64,000 nt of DNA, from contig JARGFM010000018.1 of the NCBI GenBank assembly GCA_029210725.1, forward strand, positions 17,220 through 81,219, written 5' to 3'. Positions 7,352 to 15,588 of the stretch are shown piece after piece (positions within the stretch are counted from its first letter, which is position 1; the number at the start of each line of letters is the position of its first letter). Below the pieces are notes generated by a model. The model made no database searches. It was not told the origin of the DNA and saw only the letters and a list, made by a program, of their open reading frames with translations. The DNA comes from Bacteroidales bacterium. Lineage in GTDB: Bacteria > Bacteroidota > Bacteroidia > Bacteroidales > GCA-2748055. A program made the position numbers and the translations under genes.

Positions 7352-9450
7352 CTGATTTTTCCCCAGTCGATCCGAGAAGGATTCCCTTTTTTGATATGCT
7401 TGGCAAAGATGTAGTTTTTTTCGAGCTTCAGGCCGGGGTCCTCCCCGATAATCAGCTCCGCTGTATCCCTTGCCAGGTGGAGGATCTGGGTATCCCGGCC
7501 CAGGTGGGCAATCTTCAGGTTGAAGGGAATGCCGCTTTGTTGGGTTCCTTCAATATCGCCCGGTCCGCGCAGCTTCAGGTCCACTTCGGCGATCTCAAAT
7601 CCATCGTTGGTCCGCACCATGGTCTCAATGCGTTTTCTTCCCTCATCCGACAGTTTATAACCCGACATCAGGATGCAATAAGATTGTTCGGCACCCCGTC
7701 CCACCCTGCCCCGGAGCTGGTGCAGCTGGGACAGTCCGAAGCGTTCGGCACTCTCAATGATCATGATGGTGGCGTTGCTGACGTCCACCCCAACCTCTAT
7801 CACGGTGGTGGCGACCATGATATGCGTGCGCCCGGCCACGAAATGAGCCATGGAGGCCTCCTTTTCCTCCGGCTTCATCTTTCCGTGAACCACACTTACC
7901 TGGTACCGGGGCGGGGGGAAGGCCCGGGAGATGCTTTCAAGTCCGTCCTCCAGGTCCTTGTAATCGAGCGATTCGGACTCTTTGATCAGGGGGTAGACAA
8001 TGTAGGCCTGACGGCCCAGTGCCAGCTGTTTCTTTAAAAATCCAAAGACCATCAGTCTTTTGGAATCATAAGAATGACGGGTGATAACAGGTTTTCTGCC
8101 TGGCGGCAGTTCATCGATCACCGATACATCCAGGTCCCCATAGAGGGTCATGGCCAGAGTCCGGGGGATGGGGGTGGCGGTCATTACCAGCACGTGGGGG
8201 AGGACATCGGCCTTTTTCCAGAGCCGGGCCCTCTGGGCAACCCCGAAGCGGTGTTGCTCATCGATCACCACCAGTCCCAGCTGTCTGAACTGAACCGCAT
8301 CTTCGATCAGGGCATGCGTACCAATAAGGATATTCAGAGTACCATCCAGCAATGCTTCATGGATAGGTCCCCGTCTGGCCTTCCGGACCGATCCGGTCAG
8401 CAGCTCTATCCGCACATCCATACCATTCAGGAAATCGCTGATACTCTTGTAATGTTGCTGGGCGAGGATCTCCGTGGGGGCCATCAGACAGGCCTGGTAA
8501 CCATTGTCTATGGCTATCAGCATGGACATCAGCGCCACCAGGGTCTTCCCGCTTCCCACATCCCCCTGCAACAGGCGGTTCATCTGTCGCCCCGATCCCA
8601 TATCTCTCCGGATTTCCTTCATCACTTTTTTTTGTGCCTCTGTCAGCTCAAATGAAAGGTGTTCCCTGTAAAAGGTGTTAAAACCTTCGCCCACGGTTTT
8701 GAAAATATTTCCCCGGAAACGTCTGTTTCGTTCTGTCTTTCCGTGAAGGATATGTAACTGGATGTAAAAGAGTTCCTCGAATTTAAGACGAAGTTCGGCC
8801 CTCTTATACTGCTCAGTGGCATCAGGAAAGTGGATCTGGCGCATGGCGGTGTCCAGAGTAACCAGGTGCAGCTTCTGTAAAAGCCAGGCAGGAAGGGTCT
8901 CTTCAAATTTTCCGGGAAGCCCTTTGATCAGGTTGGCCATCAGCTTACTGATTGCCTTGGAAGTGAGATAGTTATTCTTCAGTTTTTCAGTGGTGGAATA
9001 GACCGCCTGCAGCCTGGAACTGAGCACATGTTTTTTTTCGGGATCTTCCAGTTCCGGGTGAACCACATTTATTCTTTGTTGGTAAAGGGAGGGTCTTCCA
9101 AATACCACCAGCTCTTTGCCCACCGGGTAGTTTTCCGGAATCCATTTGGCCCCTCTGAACCAGACCAGTTCCAGATTCCCGCTATCATCTGCAAAATCGG
9201 CTACCAGTCTTTTGCCTTTTCCCTTTCCGATGGCGGCATAGCTCCGAATTTTGCCCTTGATCTGGATAAAAGGCATATCCGGGTTTATTTCCGAGATCTT
9301 GTAGAAGCGGCTACGGTCCACATAGCGGTAAGGATAGCAGGTCAGCAGGTCTTCAACCTTATGAATATTCAGCTCCTCTCTGAGCAGATCGGCTCGTTTG
9401 GGGCCCACCCCCGGAAGAAATTGAATGTCCTGCTGAAGATATTGTTGCAT
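7348..9450 (-). CDS. recG: ATP-dependent DNA helicase RecG
   Basis: RecG (700 aa) drives branch migration and reverses stalled replication forks. The N-terminal wedge/OB region includes FLPGVGPKRADLLREE (residues 11-26). Helicase motifs are all visible: Walker A GDVGSGKT (296-303), the DExH box IDEQHRFG, motif III TATPIPRTLAM and motif VI QLRGRVGRG. Length is normal for RecG. It stands alone on the minus strand, divergent from the methyltransferase gene by 45 nt and convergent with the FISUMP gene. Confidence 0.97.
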   Translation of the reverse strand: MQQYLQQDIQFLPGVGPKRADLLREELNIHKVEDLLTCYPYRYVDRSRFYKISEINPDMPFIQIKGKIRSYAAIGKGKGKRLVADFADDSGNLELVWFRGAKWIPENYPVGKELVVFGRPSLYQQRINVVHPELEDPEKKHVLSSRLQAVYSTTEKLKNNYLTSKAISKLMANLIKGLPGKFEETLPAWLLQKLHLVTLDTAMRQIHFPDATEQYKRAELRLKFEELFYIQLHILHGKTERNRRFRGNIFKTVGEGFNTFYREHLSFELTEAQKKVMKEIRRDMGSGRQMNRLLQGDVGSGKTLVALMSMLIAIDNGYQACLMAPTEILAQQHYKSISDFLNGMDVRIELLTGSVRKARRGPIHEALLDGTLNILIGTHALIEDAVQFRQLGLVVIDEQHRFGVAQRARLWKKADVLPHVLVMTATPIPRTLAMTLYGDLDVSVIDELPPGRKPVITRHSYDSKRLMVFGFLKKQLALGRQAYIVYPLIKESESLDYKDLEDGLESISRAFPPPRYQVSVVHGKMKPEEKEASMAHFVAGRTHIMVATTVIEVGVDVSNATIMIIESAERFGLSQLHQLRGRVGRGAEQSYCILMSGYKLSDEGRKRIETMVRTNDGFEIAEVDLKLRGPGDIEGTQQSGIPFNLKIAHLGRDTQILHLARDTAELIIGEDPGLKLEKNYIFAKHIKKGNPSRIDWGKIS

Positions 9451-9495
9451 GCGTGAAGCAATTTATGTAAAATTAGCATTTTGCAGAAATGAGCC

Positions 9496-10212
9496 ATGGC
9501 CTGGCGAATATTCAAATACATATGGCATCTGTTTCACAGGAGGCACCGGAAGGGGCACGGAATTCATTCCCCTTACCTGTTTGAATTTGTGAACGGCGTG
9601 CTCTTCAATTCAAAGGCTTATCAGTTGCCTTCGGCCATTGCTGCCAGGCATCTTAAGCTTCGTTCGGAAAGCGCTTTTGTCAGGCGCTCCTCTGTTTCCG
9701 GGAAATCCGGCTTTCTCCTTTACAGGATCAGCAGGTGGTTCCGGCCCGGGATGATTGTTGAACTGGGTACCGGCGCAGGCATCAGCACCATCTATCTTTC
9801 ATCGGGGTCGCCCGAAACTCCCCTGCACTCGATTGAACAGGATAAAGAGCGGGCCGCACTGGCAGCGCAGCTGATCTGCAGGTGCGCTCCGGGACCGGTT
9901 TCCATCCACTGGGGTGAGATGGAGGAGAAACTGGAGGATATCCTGACATTGCTTCCTCCGCGTTTCCTGGCTTTTGTGGATGGTAACCATCACTATGAAC
10001 CCACTGTGGCTTATATCCGGAAGCTGATCGACAGGGCCGGGGAGGAATCGGTGATTGTTTTGGATGATATTTTCTGGTCAAGGGGAATGCAGCGGGCATG
10101 GAAGGAAGTGCTTTCCTGGCCGGAGGTGCGAGTAAGTATTGACCTGTTTCATATGGGAGTTCTGCTAACTAGAAAAGACCTGAATAAAACAGAAATAAAA
10201 ATCAAGTTTTAA
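9496..10212 (+). CDS. Class I SAM-dependent methyltransferase
   Basis: A 238-residue cytoplasmic protein with a Rossmann-type methyltransferase core. The SAM-binding motif I is VELGTGAG (residues 88-95), preceded by a basic N-terminus (HLFHRRHRKGHGIHSPYLFE). FVDGNHHYEPT near residue 160 and VIVLDDIFWSRGM near 188 resemble the metal/acceptor region of O-methyltransferases of the catechol/caffeoyl-CoA type. The substrate cannot be told. The GIHSP start region is typical of an uncharacterised Bacteroidota family. Confidence 0.8.
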   Translation: MAWRIFKYIWHLFHRRHRKGHGIHSPYLFEFVNGVLFNSKAYQLPSAIAARHLKLRSESAFVRRSSVSGKSGFLLYRISRWFRPGMIVELGTGAGISTIYLSSGSPETPLHSIEQDKERAALAAQLICRCAPGPVSIHWGEMEEKLEDILTLLPPRFLAFVDGNHHYEPTVAYIRKLIDRAGEESVIVLDDIFWSRGMQRAWKEVLSWPEVRVSIDLFHMGVLLTRKDLNKTEIKIKF

Positions 10213-10269
10213 ACCTTTTATGAAAAATATCTTCTTATAATATGTATTTTCGTCATCAATTAATTTAAT

Positions 10270-10968
10270 ATGGAAACAATTATCAGTCTGGATAAGATTG
10301 TCAAGAACTACTATATAGGTTCGATTACCGTAGAAGCACTGCGTTCGGTAGATATTGATATCAAGAAAAATGAGTATGTGGCGATCATGGGGCCCTCCGG
10401 TTCAGGGAAGTCTACCCTGATGAACCTGGTGGGAGCCCTGGATACCCCTACCAGCGGGGAGTATATTCTGAACGGAACAGATGTGAGTAAAATGGACGAT
10501 AACCGCCTGGCAGAGATCAGAAACATGGAAATCGGGTTTATTTTCCAGATTTTCAATCTGCTGCCCAGGTATACGGCACTGGAGAATGTGATGCTTCCGC
10601 TGATTTATGCAGGAGTTCCTAAATCGGAACGTTCGGCAAGGGCCACCCAGACACTGACTGAAGTAGGGCTGGCCGACAGGATGGACCATAAGCCCAATGA
10701 GTTATCGGGCGGACAGCGTCAAAGGGTGGCAGTGGCCCGTGCCCTGGTGAACGATCCTTCCATTATCCTGGCCGATGAACCTACAGGAAATCTGGATTCC
10801 AAAACCTCGGTGGATATCATGGAACTGTTTGGTCATATTCACCGGAGGGGAAATACCATTATCCTGGTGACCCATGAGGAGGATATTGCCCGCTATGCCC
10901 ACCGGATCATCAGGTTGCTTGACGGGAAGATCGATAAGATAGAGATCAATAAAACTCCCCGGACATAA
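10270..10968 (+). CDS. ABC transporter ATP-binding protein (LolD/MacB type)
   Basis: A 232-residue ABC ATPase. Walker A is GPSGSGKS (41-48), the Q-loop region is [11 protein letters not shown], the signature is LSGGQ (145-149) and Walker B is IILADE (165-170), followed by the D-loop PTGNLD. The [10 protein letters not shown] string and overall length place it in the LolD/MacB/FtsE group, which works with FtsX-like permeases rather than classical importers. No permease gene is adjacent; the nearest in the window is at 55136. Its stop codon overlaps the proposed start of the adenosyltransferase. Confidence 0.9.
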   Translation: METIISLDKIVKNYYIGSITVEALRSVDIDIKKNEYVAIMGPSGSGKSTLMNLVGALDTPTSGEYILNGTDVSKMDDNRLAEIRNMEIGFIFQIFNLLPRYTALENVMLPLIYAGVPKSERSARATQTLTEVGLADRMDHKPNELSGGQRQRVAVARALVNDPSIILADEPTGNLDSKTSVDIMELFGHIHRRGNTIILVTHEEDIARYAHRIIRLLDGKIDKIEINKTPRT

Positions 10969-11522
10969 AAAAATCAACGATTTATACCAAGGGTGGCGAT
11001 AAAGGAAAAACTTCTCTTATCGGCGGACGCAGGGTACCCAAGTATCATTCCCGCATTGAGGCTTATGGCACGGTGGACGAACTGATGGCCCATACCACCC
11101 TGTTGCGCGATCTGGTAGCCGATGAACAAATCCGGGAAGAGTTGCTGACCATTTTAAATATTCAGATGGCCACAGCCTCGGTACTGGCAGCCGACTGTGA
11201 CGATTGTCCCGTGGAGCTCCCCGTGGTAGGAGATGAACAGGTCATTTTCCTGGAAGAGAGGATCGATGAAATGGACGCTTCGCTGGAACCGCTGCGCCAC
11301 TTTATTTTGCCCGGCGGAAACCAGGCCGTTTCACAGGCACATATTGCCAGGACTGTTTGCAGGCGGACCGAGCGGTGCATTCTGAAGCTCGCCCAGGATG
11401 TTAATATCCAGGAAGACATCCTTCGTTTTTATAACCGCCTTTCTGACTATTTTTTCGTGCTTTCCCGCAAAATTGCTCAGCTTACCGGGGTCAAACAGCA
11501 AGCCTGGAATCCGGGCTTGTAG
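10965..11522 (+). CDS. PduO-type cob(I)alamin adenosyltransferase, non-ATG start
   Basis: This enzyme transfers the adenosyl group of ATP to cob(I)alamin to make adenosylcobalamin. Reading in frame from 10965 gives [20 protein letters not shown], the conserved ATP-binding N-terminus of PduO-type enzymes. [14 protein letters not shown] follows, and near the C-terminus [10 protein letters not shown]. There is no ATG in this region. The best start by homology is ATA at 10965-10967, overlapping the preceding TAA stop. ATT at 10980 is another option. The first conventional start, GTG at 11073, would remove the ATP site. The family call is strong; the start is uncertain. Confidence 0.85.
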   Translation: MKKSTIYTKGGDKGKTSLIGGRRVPKYHSRIEAYGTVDELMAHTTLLRDLVADEQIREELLTILNIQMATASVLAADCDDCPVELPVVGDEQVIFLEERIDEMDASLEPLRHFILPGGNQAVSQAHIARTVCRRTERCILKLAQDVNIQEDILRFYNRLSDYFFVLSRKIAQLTGVKQQAWNPGL

Positions 11523-11538
11523 GAATTGAATTTTTTTT

Positions 11539-11546
11539 TATATTTG
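11539..11546 (+). promoter_or_regulatory. -7 promoter element for the DUF2795 gene
   Basis: TATATTTG is an exact TAnnTTTG match 40 nt before the ATG at 11587, right after the adenosyltransferase stop. No -33 element stands at a normal distance. Confidence 0.5.
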
Positions 11547-11586
11547 CGGCTTTTAAGGCAGCTTATAATACATAAACAAAACGTAG

Positions 11587-11808
11587 ATGTACTGGACCCT
11601 GGAATTAGCTTCAAAACTGGAAGATGCGCCCTGGCCTGCAACAAAAGAGGAGTTGATAGATTTTGCTATCAGATCAGGTGCTCCTATGGAAGTTATTGAA
11701 AACCTTCAGGAAATTGAGGACGAAGGTGATGTTTATGAAAGTATAGAAGATATATGGCCCGATTATCCCAGCAAAGATGACTTCTTTTTTAATGAAGATG
11801 AATATTAA
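11587..11808 (+). CDS. DUF2795 family small acidic protein
   Basis: A 73-residue, strongly acidic protein. ATKEELIDFAIRSGAPMEVI is the DUF2795 core, a small helical domain. Near-identical small proteins are widespread in Bacteroidota; no function is established. The C-terminus is rich in Asp/Glu/Phe (DDFFFNEDEY). It has its own likely -7 element and faces the OstA-like gene with 17 nt between stops, without a visible terminator. Confidence 0.82.
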   Translation: MYWTLELASKLEDAPWPATKEELIDFAIRSGAPMEVIENLQEIEDEGDVYESIEDIWPDYPSKDDFFFNEDEY

Positions 11809-11825
11809 TCCTTGTTTGCTGCCTT

Positions 11826-13358
11826 TTATTTCCAGATAAACACATCCTCCCATCGCAGAGGGCGCCATTTGTCAAGCCATTTGAAATCACTCAGAAGTGC
11901 TTCTCCTGCAGGAAACTTGTCCAATGGATAATACGTTCCCTTGGGCTGGGTGATATAAACCACTTTTGATATCTGATTATCATGCAGATAGATGGTTAAA
12001 TCTGAACATTCTGTTTTATTGGCTCCCACGATGATATCCTCATCGGTCGCATAGTAGATGGTCTGACCGTTTCCTTTCACCAGTAACCTGTCCAGTTTGT
12101 TCTCCACGAAATAGCCGGTCATCTCTTTGCCTCTCATCTGATCGAATTTAACCGAATCTTTTTGAGAGGCCACAAAGGCGATCCCGCTGAGTTCCATACG
12201 ATCGAGTTTCTGGTCTGCCATATAAATTCTCATCTGAGCAGAAGTCAGCTGGTTTTCATCAGACCAGAGTACCGGTTCCCCGTAGAAGTCAAACAGGCTG
12301 TCCGCTTCCACATAAACCAGCGAATCGCACATCACCTGCAGGTCGGAACGGAATATCTTCACTTTATAATAGGCCTTCAGGATTCTGCTCTGCTCCTCGA
12401 TTACCGGATTCTGCAAGGAGTGCAGTGTATCTGCATGAATGTACATGGTGTCGGAGCCATCGACCTTGATCATCAGGGCGCTATCGGTGACCATGGCGGT
12501 CTCCTGATCCCTGTAGTAGAGTCCGAAGTTACCCTTCAAAGTCATATTTTCGGCTGTGTCGATCAGTTCCACATTGGAGTTGGCCCTGCCGAATCCCTGT
12601 TCAGCCTCATAGTACAGAGTATCTCCTTTGAGGATCCGGCCCCCCTCTTCCATATAGGCATGGTCGGTCACGTAGGAGATATCCTGCCTGGTGTCGTACC
12701 ATCCGTTTTCACAGTATATATATCGCTCCTCCCCGGTGATCTCCGTGGGACCGCTAAAATAGGAGATCTCTGTCCGGGTATCATATTTCATGCTGTCGGT
12801 ATGGATGGAGTAGTCCGGGGCTGTGATGACCACGGAATCCATGAAGAAAAATATTTCCGTATCCAAAATGAAGCGTCCCCGGCCGCTGCTTAGCCTGCTG
12901 TCCTCCTGAGTAAGAACGCCCCCTCCCATATAGTAGGCGATACCTGCATCCCGGTCATAGTTGAGAGAGTCGGTCAGCAGGGTCATATCTTTATTTACCA
13001 GCTTCACATTGTTCCTGACACGGGCCAGCCGGCTTATCCCGTTATAATAGGCCAGGTCGCCTGTAAGAGTCAGGGTATCGGCCTGTTGCACCCGCACTCG
13101 ACTGAAGGCATCCACGGAGGAGGTGGCCGGATAGAAATAGGCTGAATCGCAGGTCATCACCACGTCTTCGTGTTTTAAGCGTACATCGCCAATCAGTTTC
13201 CGGGCATCTTTCCCGATATTCACATCGAAGGCTGTGAGATCGGCATTCAGGATCTCCAGGGTAGTAACTTTCTGTCCCCATACCATGGATGCGGGGTCCA
13301 GTATGCTTAGTATAAGCAGGCTGAAACCGAAGGATCGCTTATACCGGGACAGGATCAT
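11826..13358 (-). CDS. OstA-like (LptA/LptD-N type) periplasmic protein
   Basis: A 510-residue exported protein with a signal peptide ending around residue 28 (MVWGQ). The body is a series of short beta repeats such as VRLKHEDVVMTCDSAYFY and NVKLVNKDMTLLTDSLNY, where a line about a structure alternates with D-S-x-x-Y. This is the OstA_2 beta-jellyroll repeat, related to LptA and the N-terminus of LptD, which bridge lipopolysaccharide across the periplasm. It is the last gene of the parvulin operon; its ATG overlaps the SurA-like stop by 4 nt. A role in LPS transport is inferred from fold and context. Confidence 0.82.
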   Translation of the reverse strand: MILSRYKRSFGFSLLILSILDPASMVWGQKVTTLEILNADLTAFDVNIGKDARKLIGDVRLKHEDVVMTCDSAYFYPATSSVDAFSRVRVQQADTLTLTGDLAYYNGISRLARVRNNVKLVNKDMTLLTDSLNYDRDAGIAYYMGGGVLTQEDSRLSSGRGRFILDTEIFFFMDSVVITAPDYSIHTDSMKYDTRTEISYFSGPTEITGEERYIYCENGWYDTRQDISYVTDHAYMEEGGRILKGDTLYYEAEQGFGRANSNVELIDTAENMTLKGNFGLYYRDQETAMVTDSALMIKVDGSDTMYIHADTLHSLQNPVIEEQSRILKAYYKVKIFRSDLQVMCDSLVYVEADSLFDFYGEPVLWSDENQLTSAQMRIYMADQKLDRMELSGIAFVASQKDSVKFDQMRGKEMTGYFVENKLDRLLVKGNGQTIYYATDEDIIVGANKTECSDLTIYLHDNQISKVVYITQPKGTYYPLDKFPAGEALLSDFKWLDKWRPLRWEDVFIWK

Positions 13359-14695
13359 TTCTGGCTGCTAAGCTGGCCGCTGTTATCGCAATCTCTGAAT
13401 GCAGGATCTCTTCGGATGTAGGTGGATTCTTTTTTCTCTTCATACCAGGCCTTCATCACTTCGTTGTTCTTATAGGCCAGGGCCATATTCTGCAGGAGCA
13501 TGTAATCCTGCTTCAGATTGGCACGATGTGGCTCGGTCCTCGATTTCAGGTAAAGCATTTTATAGCACAGCTTATAATTCTGATCGGTCGATTCAAAGGG
13601 CTCGGAAAGATCTTTCACCTGCATGTTCCGGATCATATAGTATTCCTTGGTGGGAAGCTGGTCCAGCTCAAAGGAGGAGGCCTGTGTCTGCGGATTTACA
13701 AGTAATCCACCGTTCACACTTGTTTGCGGATCCTCAGAATATCGTTTGGCAGCCCAATCAAAGGAGATAGAGTCTGCTTCAATCACCATTTTCAGGCTAT
13801 CCATCTTGGCAATGGCTTTCTGCTTGGCATTGGCATCGGCCTTCGGATTCATCAGAATGTGCCTTGTATTGGCCCTGTCGCCTCTCCGCTCAATCATCTG
13901 AATAATATGGAAGCCAAAAGAGCTTTCTACAATTTTGGAAACCTGTCCGGGCTTCATCGACCAGGCTTCATCGGCATAGGCCTTATCCAGCTGTGAACGC
14001 ATCATAAATCCGAGCTCCCCCCGGCGGGCAGCTTCAGGCGCTTCTGAATAAAGAATGGCCAGTGTCCCGAAATCTTCTCCCTCCTGTACACGTTTGCGAA
14101 GTTCAAGCAGCCTTTCCTTTACCTCAAAAACGGCCTCTTCGCTATACTGGGGATAAGCCACTATCTGGGCCAGCTCCACCTCTGTGTTGATATAGGGTAT
14201 ACTGTCGGGGTGCAGGGAACGGTAAAAACTTTTCACATCGGAAGGAGTGGTGGTGACGTCTGCCACTATGGTTCTTTTGACATCATCGGTGATCATCTGC
14301 TCCTGGATTGCCTCCCGCAGATCGTCCTTGATATCAAAAATGGATTTACTGAAATAGTCTTCCATCTCCTCCTCGCTTCCAAACTGACTGATAAAATAGT
14401 CCAGGCGTGATTCCATCTGCAGCTCCACCAGGCTTGGCCCCACTTCCACACTATCTATCTTGGCCTGGGCCATCAGAAGTTTCCGCTCGATAAAATGATT
14501 GTAGATATTGCAGCGAACATCTGAATTTACATACTGTCCCGACATTTTCATCTGAAGGTACTCCTGCTCTATATCAGACTGGAGGATATGAAAATCGCCC
14601 ACCACTCCGACGACCCTGTCAATAACCAGCGGCTGGGCCAGCGCATTCCATGAAAGGAGTATTCCCAGCAATATATAAGTAACTCTTTTTTTCAC
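13355..14695 (-). CDS. SurA-like peptidyl-prolyl isomerase/chaperone
   Basis: A 446-residue periplasmic protein with a signal peptide ending near residue 20 (WNALAQ). A SurA-type N-terminal domain opens with VIDRVVGVVGDFHILQSDIE. At least one parvulin domain follows, with EVELAQIVAYPQYSEEAVFE, ARRGELGFMMRSQL and SFGFHIIQMIERRG; a second, RHILMNPKADANAKQ, comes later. SurA proteins escort outer-membrane beta-barrel precursors to the BAM complex. The gene lies directly before the OstA-like gene (4-nt overlap), which fits outer-membrane assembly. Confidence 0.88.
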   Translation of the reverse strand: MKKRVTYILLGILLSWNALAQPLVIDRVVGVVGDFHILQSDIEQEYLQMKMSGQYVNSDVRCNIYNHFIERKLLMAQAKIDSVEVGPSLVELQMESRLDYFISQFGSEEEMEDYFSKSIFDIKDDLREAIQEQMITDDVKRTIVADVTTTPSDVKSFYRSLHPDSIPYINTEVELAQIVAYPQYSEEAVFEVKERLLELRKRVQEGEDFGTLAILYSEAPEAARRGELGFMMRSQLDKAYADEAWSMKPGQVSKIVESSFGFHIIQMIERRGDRANTRHILMNPKADANAKQKAIAKMDSLKMVIEADSISFDWAAKRYSEDPQTSVNGGLLVNPQTQASSFELDQLPTKEYYMIRNMQVKDLSEPFESTDQNYKLCYKMLYLKSRTEPHRANLKQDYMLLQNMALAYKNNEVMKAWYEEKKESTYIRRDPAFRDCDNSGQLSSQK

Positions 14696-14734
14696 AAGTA
14701 ATTATTTAGTTTATTCTATTGGACGTTTTCTCTC

Positions 14735-15586
14735 TTACCGGTATATTTCAAATTGATTCCTGGTTACACCATCGGTATATACCCGGTGCTCCAGATCTTT
14801 AATAAACTGGATTTTTCGCTTATTCAGGATAATAGTGGTGATGTCATCTTTAACCATATCCATCGGTGCCAACTCACCCACGGTCAGGTAATCACTGAGA
14901 TGCACCAGATACCTGTAGAGCGAATCCGTTCTTTCGATATTGCGGTAGCTTCTGAGGTAACTGACAGGATCTGAGATCCGTATGGGCAATTGCTCTCTGA
15001 CAGACTCGAAATCAATCCAGGTATCATTGAAATTACTGTACTTTTCTGCATAGCTCAGGCAATACTTCTCCATCTGATCCAGATCCTCCTCCCGGTTATT
15101 CCACGACCAGCGCCTAAGCTGATCAAGCCGGGGGGCAGAAAGGGGGATTTTAACAAAGGTGCCTTTAATCACATTCCGGTCCAGCAGGAAGTTATTGGGA
15201 TTCTCCTCGTAATAGGCCCGTATTTCACTTTCATTTACCGTGGTATCCATCTTCTGTTGAAGCAGTTTCTGGCGATAGGTGTAAATCAGGAGGGAGCGGT
15301 GGTATTCCTCAATCTGCTTTTTAAAATCCATCTGCTCTTCGCTCAGGGACTCTTCGGCCCGGTGCTTCATAAGCTGGTCTTTCACCCAGGTTTCGATGTA
15401 GCGTTTGGCCATTTGTACGCTGTCCTGTGTTTGAGTCCCGGAGGGAATGACCTTTTGCAGGTCGGAAGGGTAGAGGTACTGCTCAAAAGCACGGGCTACC
15501 GGCTCCTCCTGGTTATTTTCCTTAAAGAGCGTACAAGCCTGGAGCAGGAATAAGCAGATCGCCAGTAAAGGTATCAGACTCCTCAT
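14735..15586 (-). CDS. Parvulin-operon lipoprotein, SurA-like N-terminal fold
   Basis: A 283-residue lipoprotein, with the start taken at MRSLIPLLAICLF. The lipobox LLQAC places the lipidated Cys at residue 18. A longer reading to 15661 would run into the preceding coding region and place 25 hydrophilic residues before the signal peptide, so I reject it. The body is helical and charged (PVARAFEQYLYPSDLQKVIP; VKDQLMKHRAEESLSEEQ), resembling SurA-type chaperone segments without a clear parvulin catalytic domain. It lies between two parvulin genes, starting 2 nt after the upstream stop. A chaperone role in the same pathway is inferred from context. Confidence 0.72.
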   Translation of the reverse strand: MRSLIPLLAICLFLLQACTLFKENNQEEPVARAFEQYLYPSDLQKVIPSGTQTQDSVQMAKRYIETWVKDQLMKHRAEESLSEEQMDFKKQIEEYHRSLLIYTYRQKLLQQKMDTTVNESEIRAYYEENPNNFLLDRNVIKGTFVKIPLSAPRLDQLRRWSWNNREEDLDQMEKYCLSYAEKYSNFNDTWIDFESVREQLPIRISDPVSYLRSYRNIERTDSLYRYLVHLSDYLTVGELAPMDMVKDDITTIILNKRKIQFIKDLEHRVYTDGVTRNQFEIYR

Positions 15587-15588
15587 CC

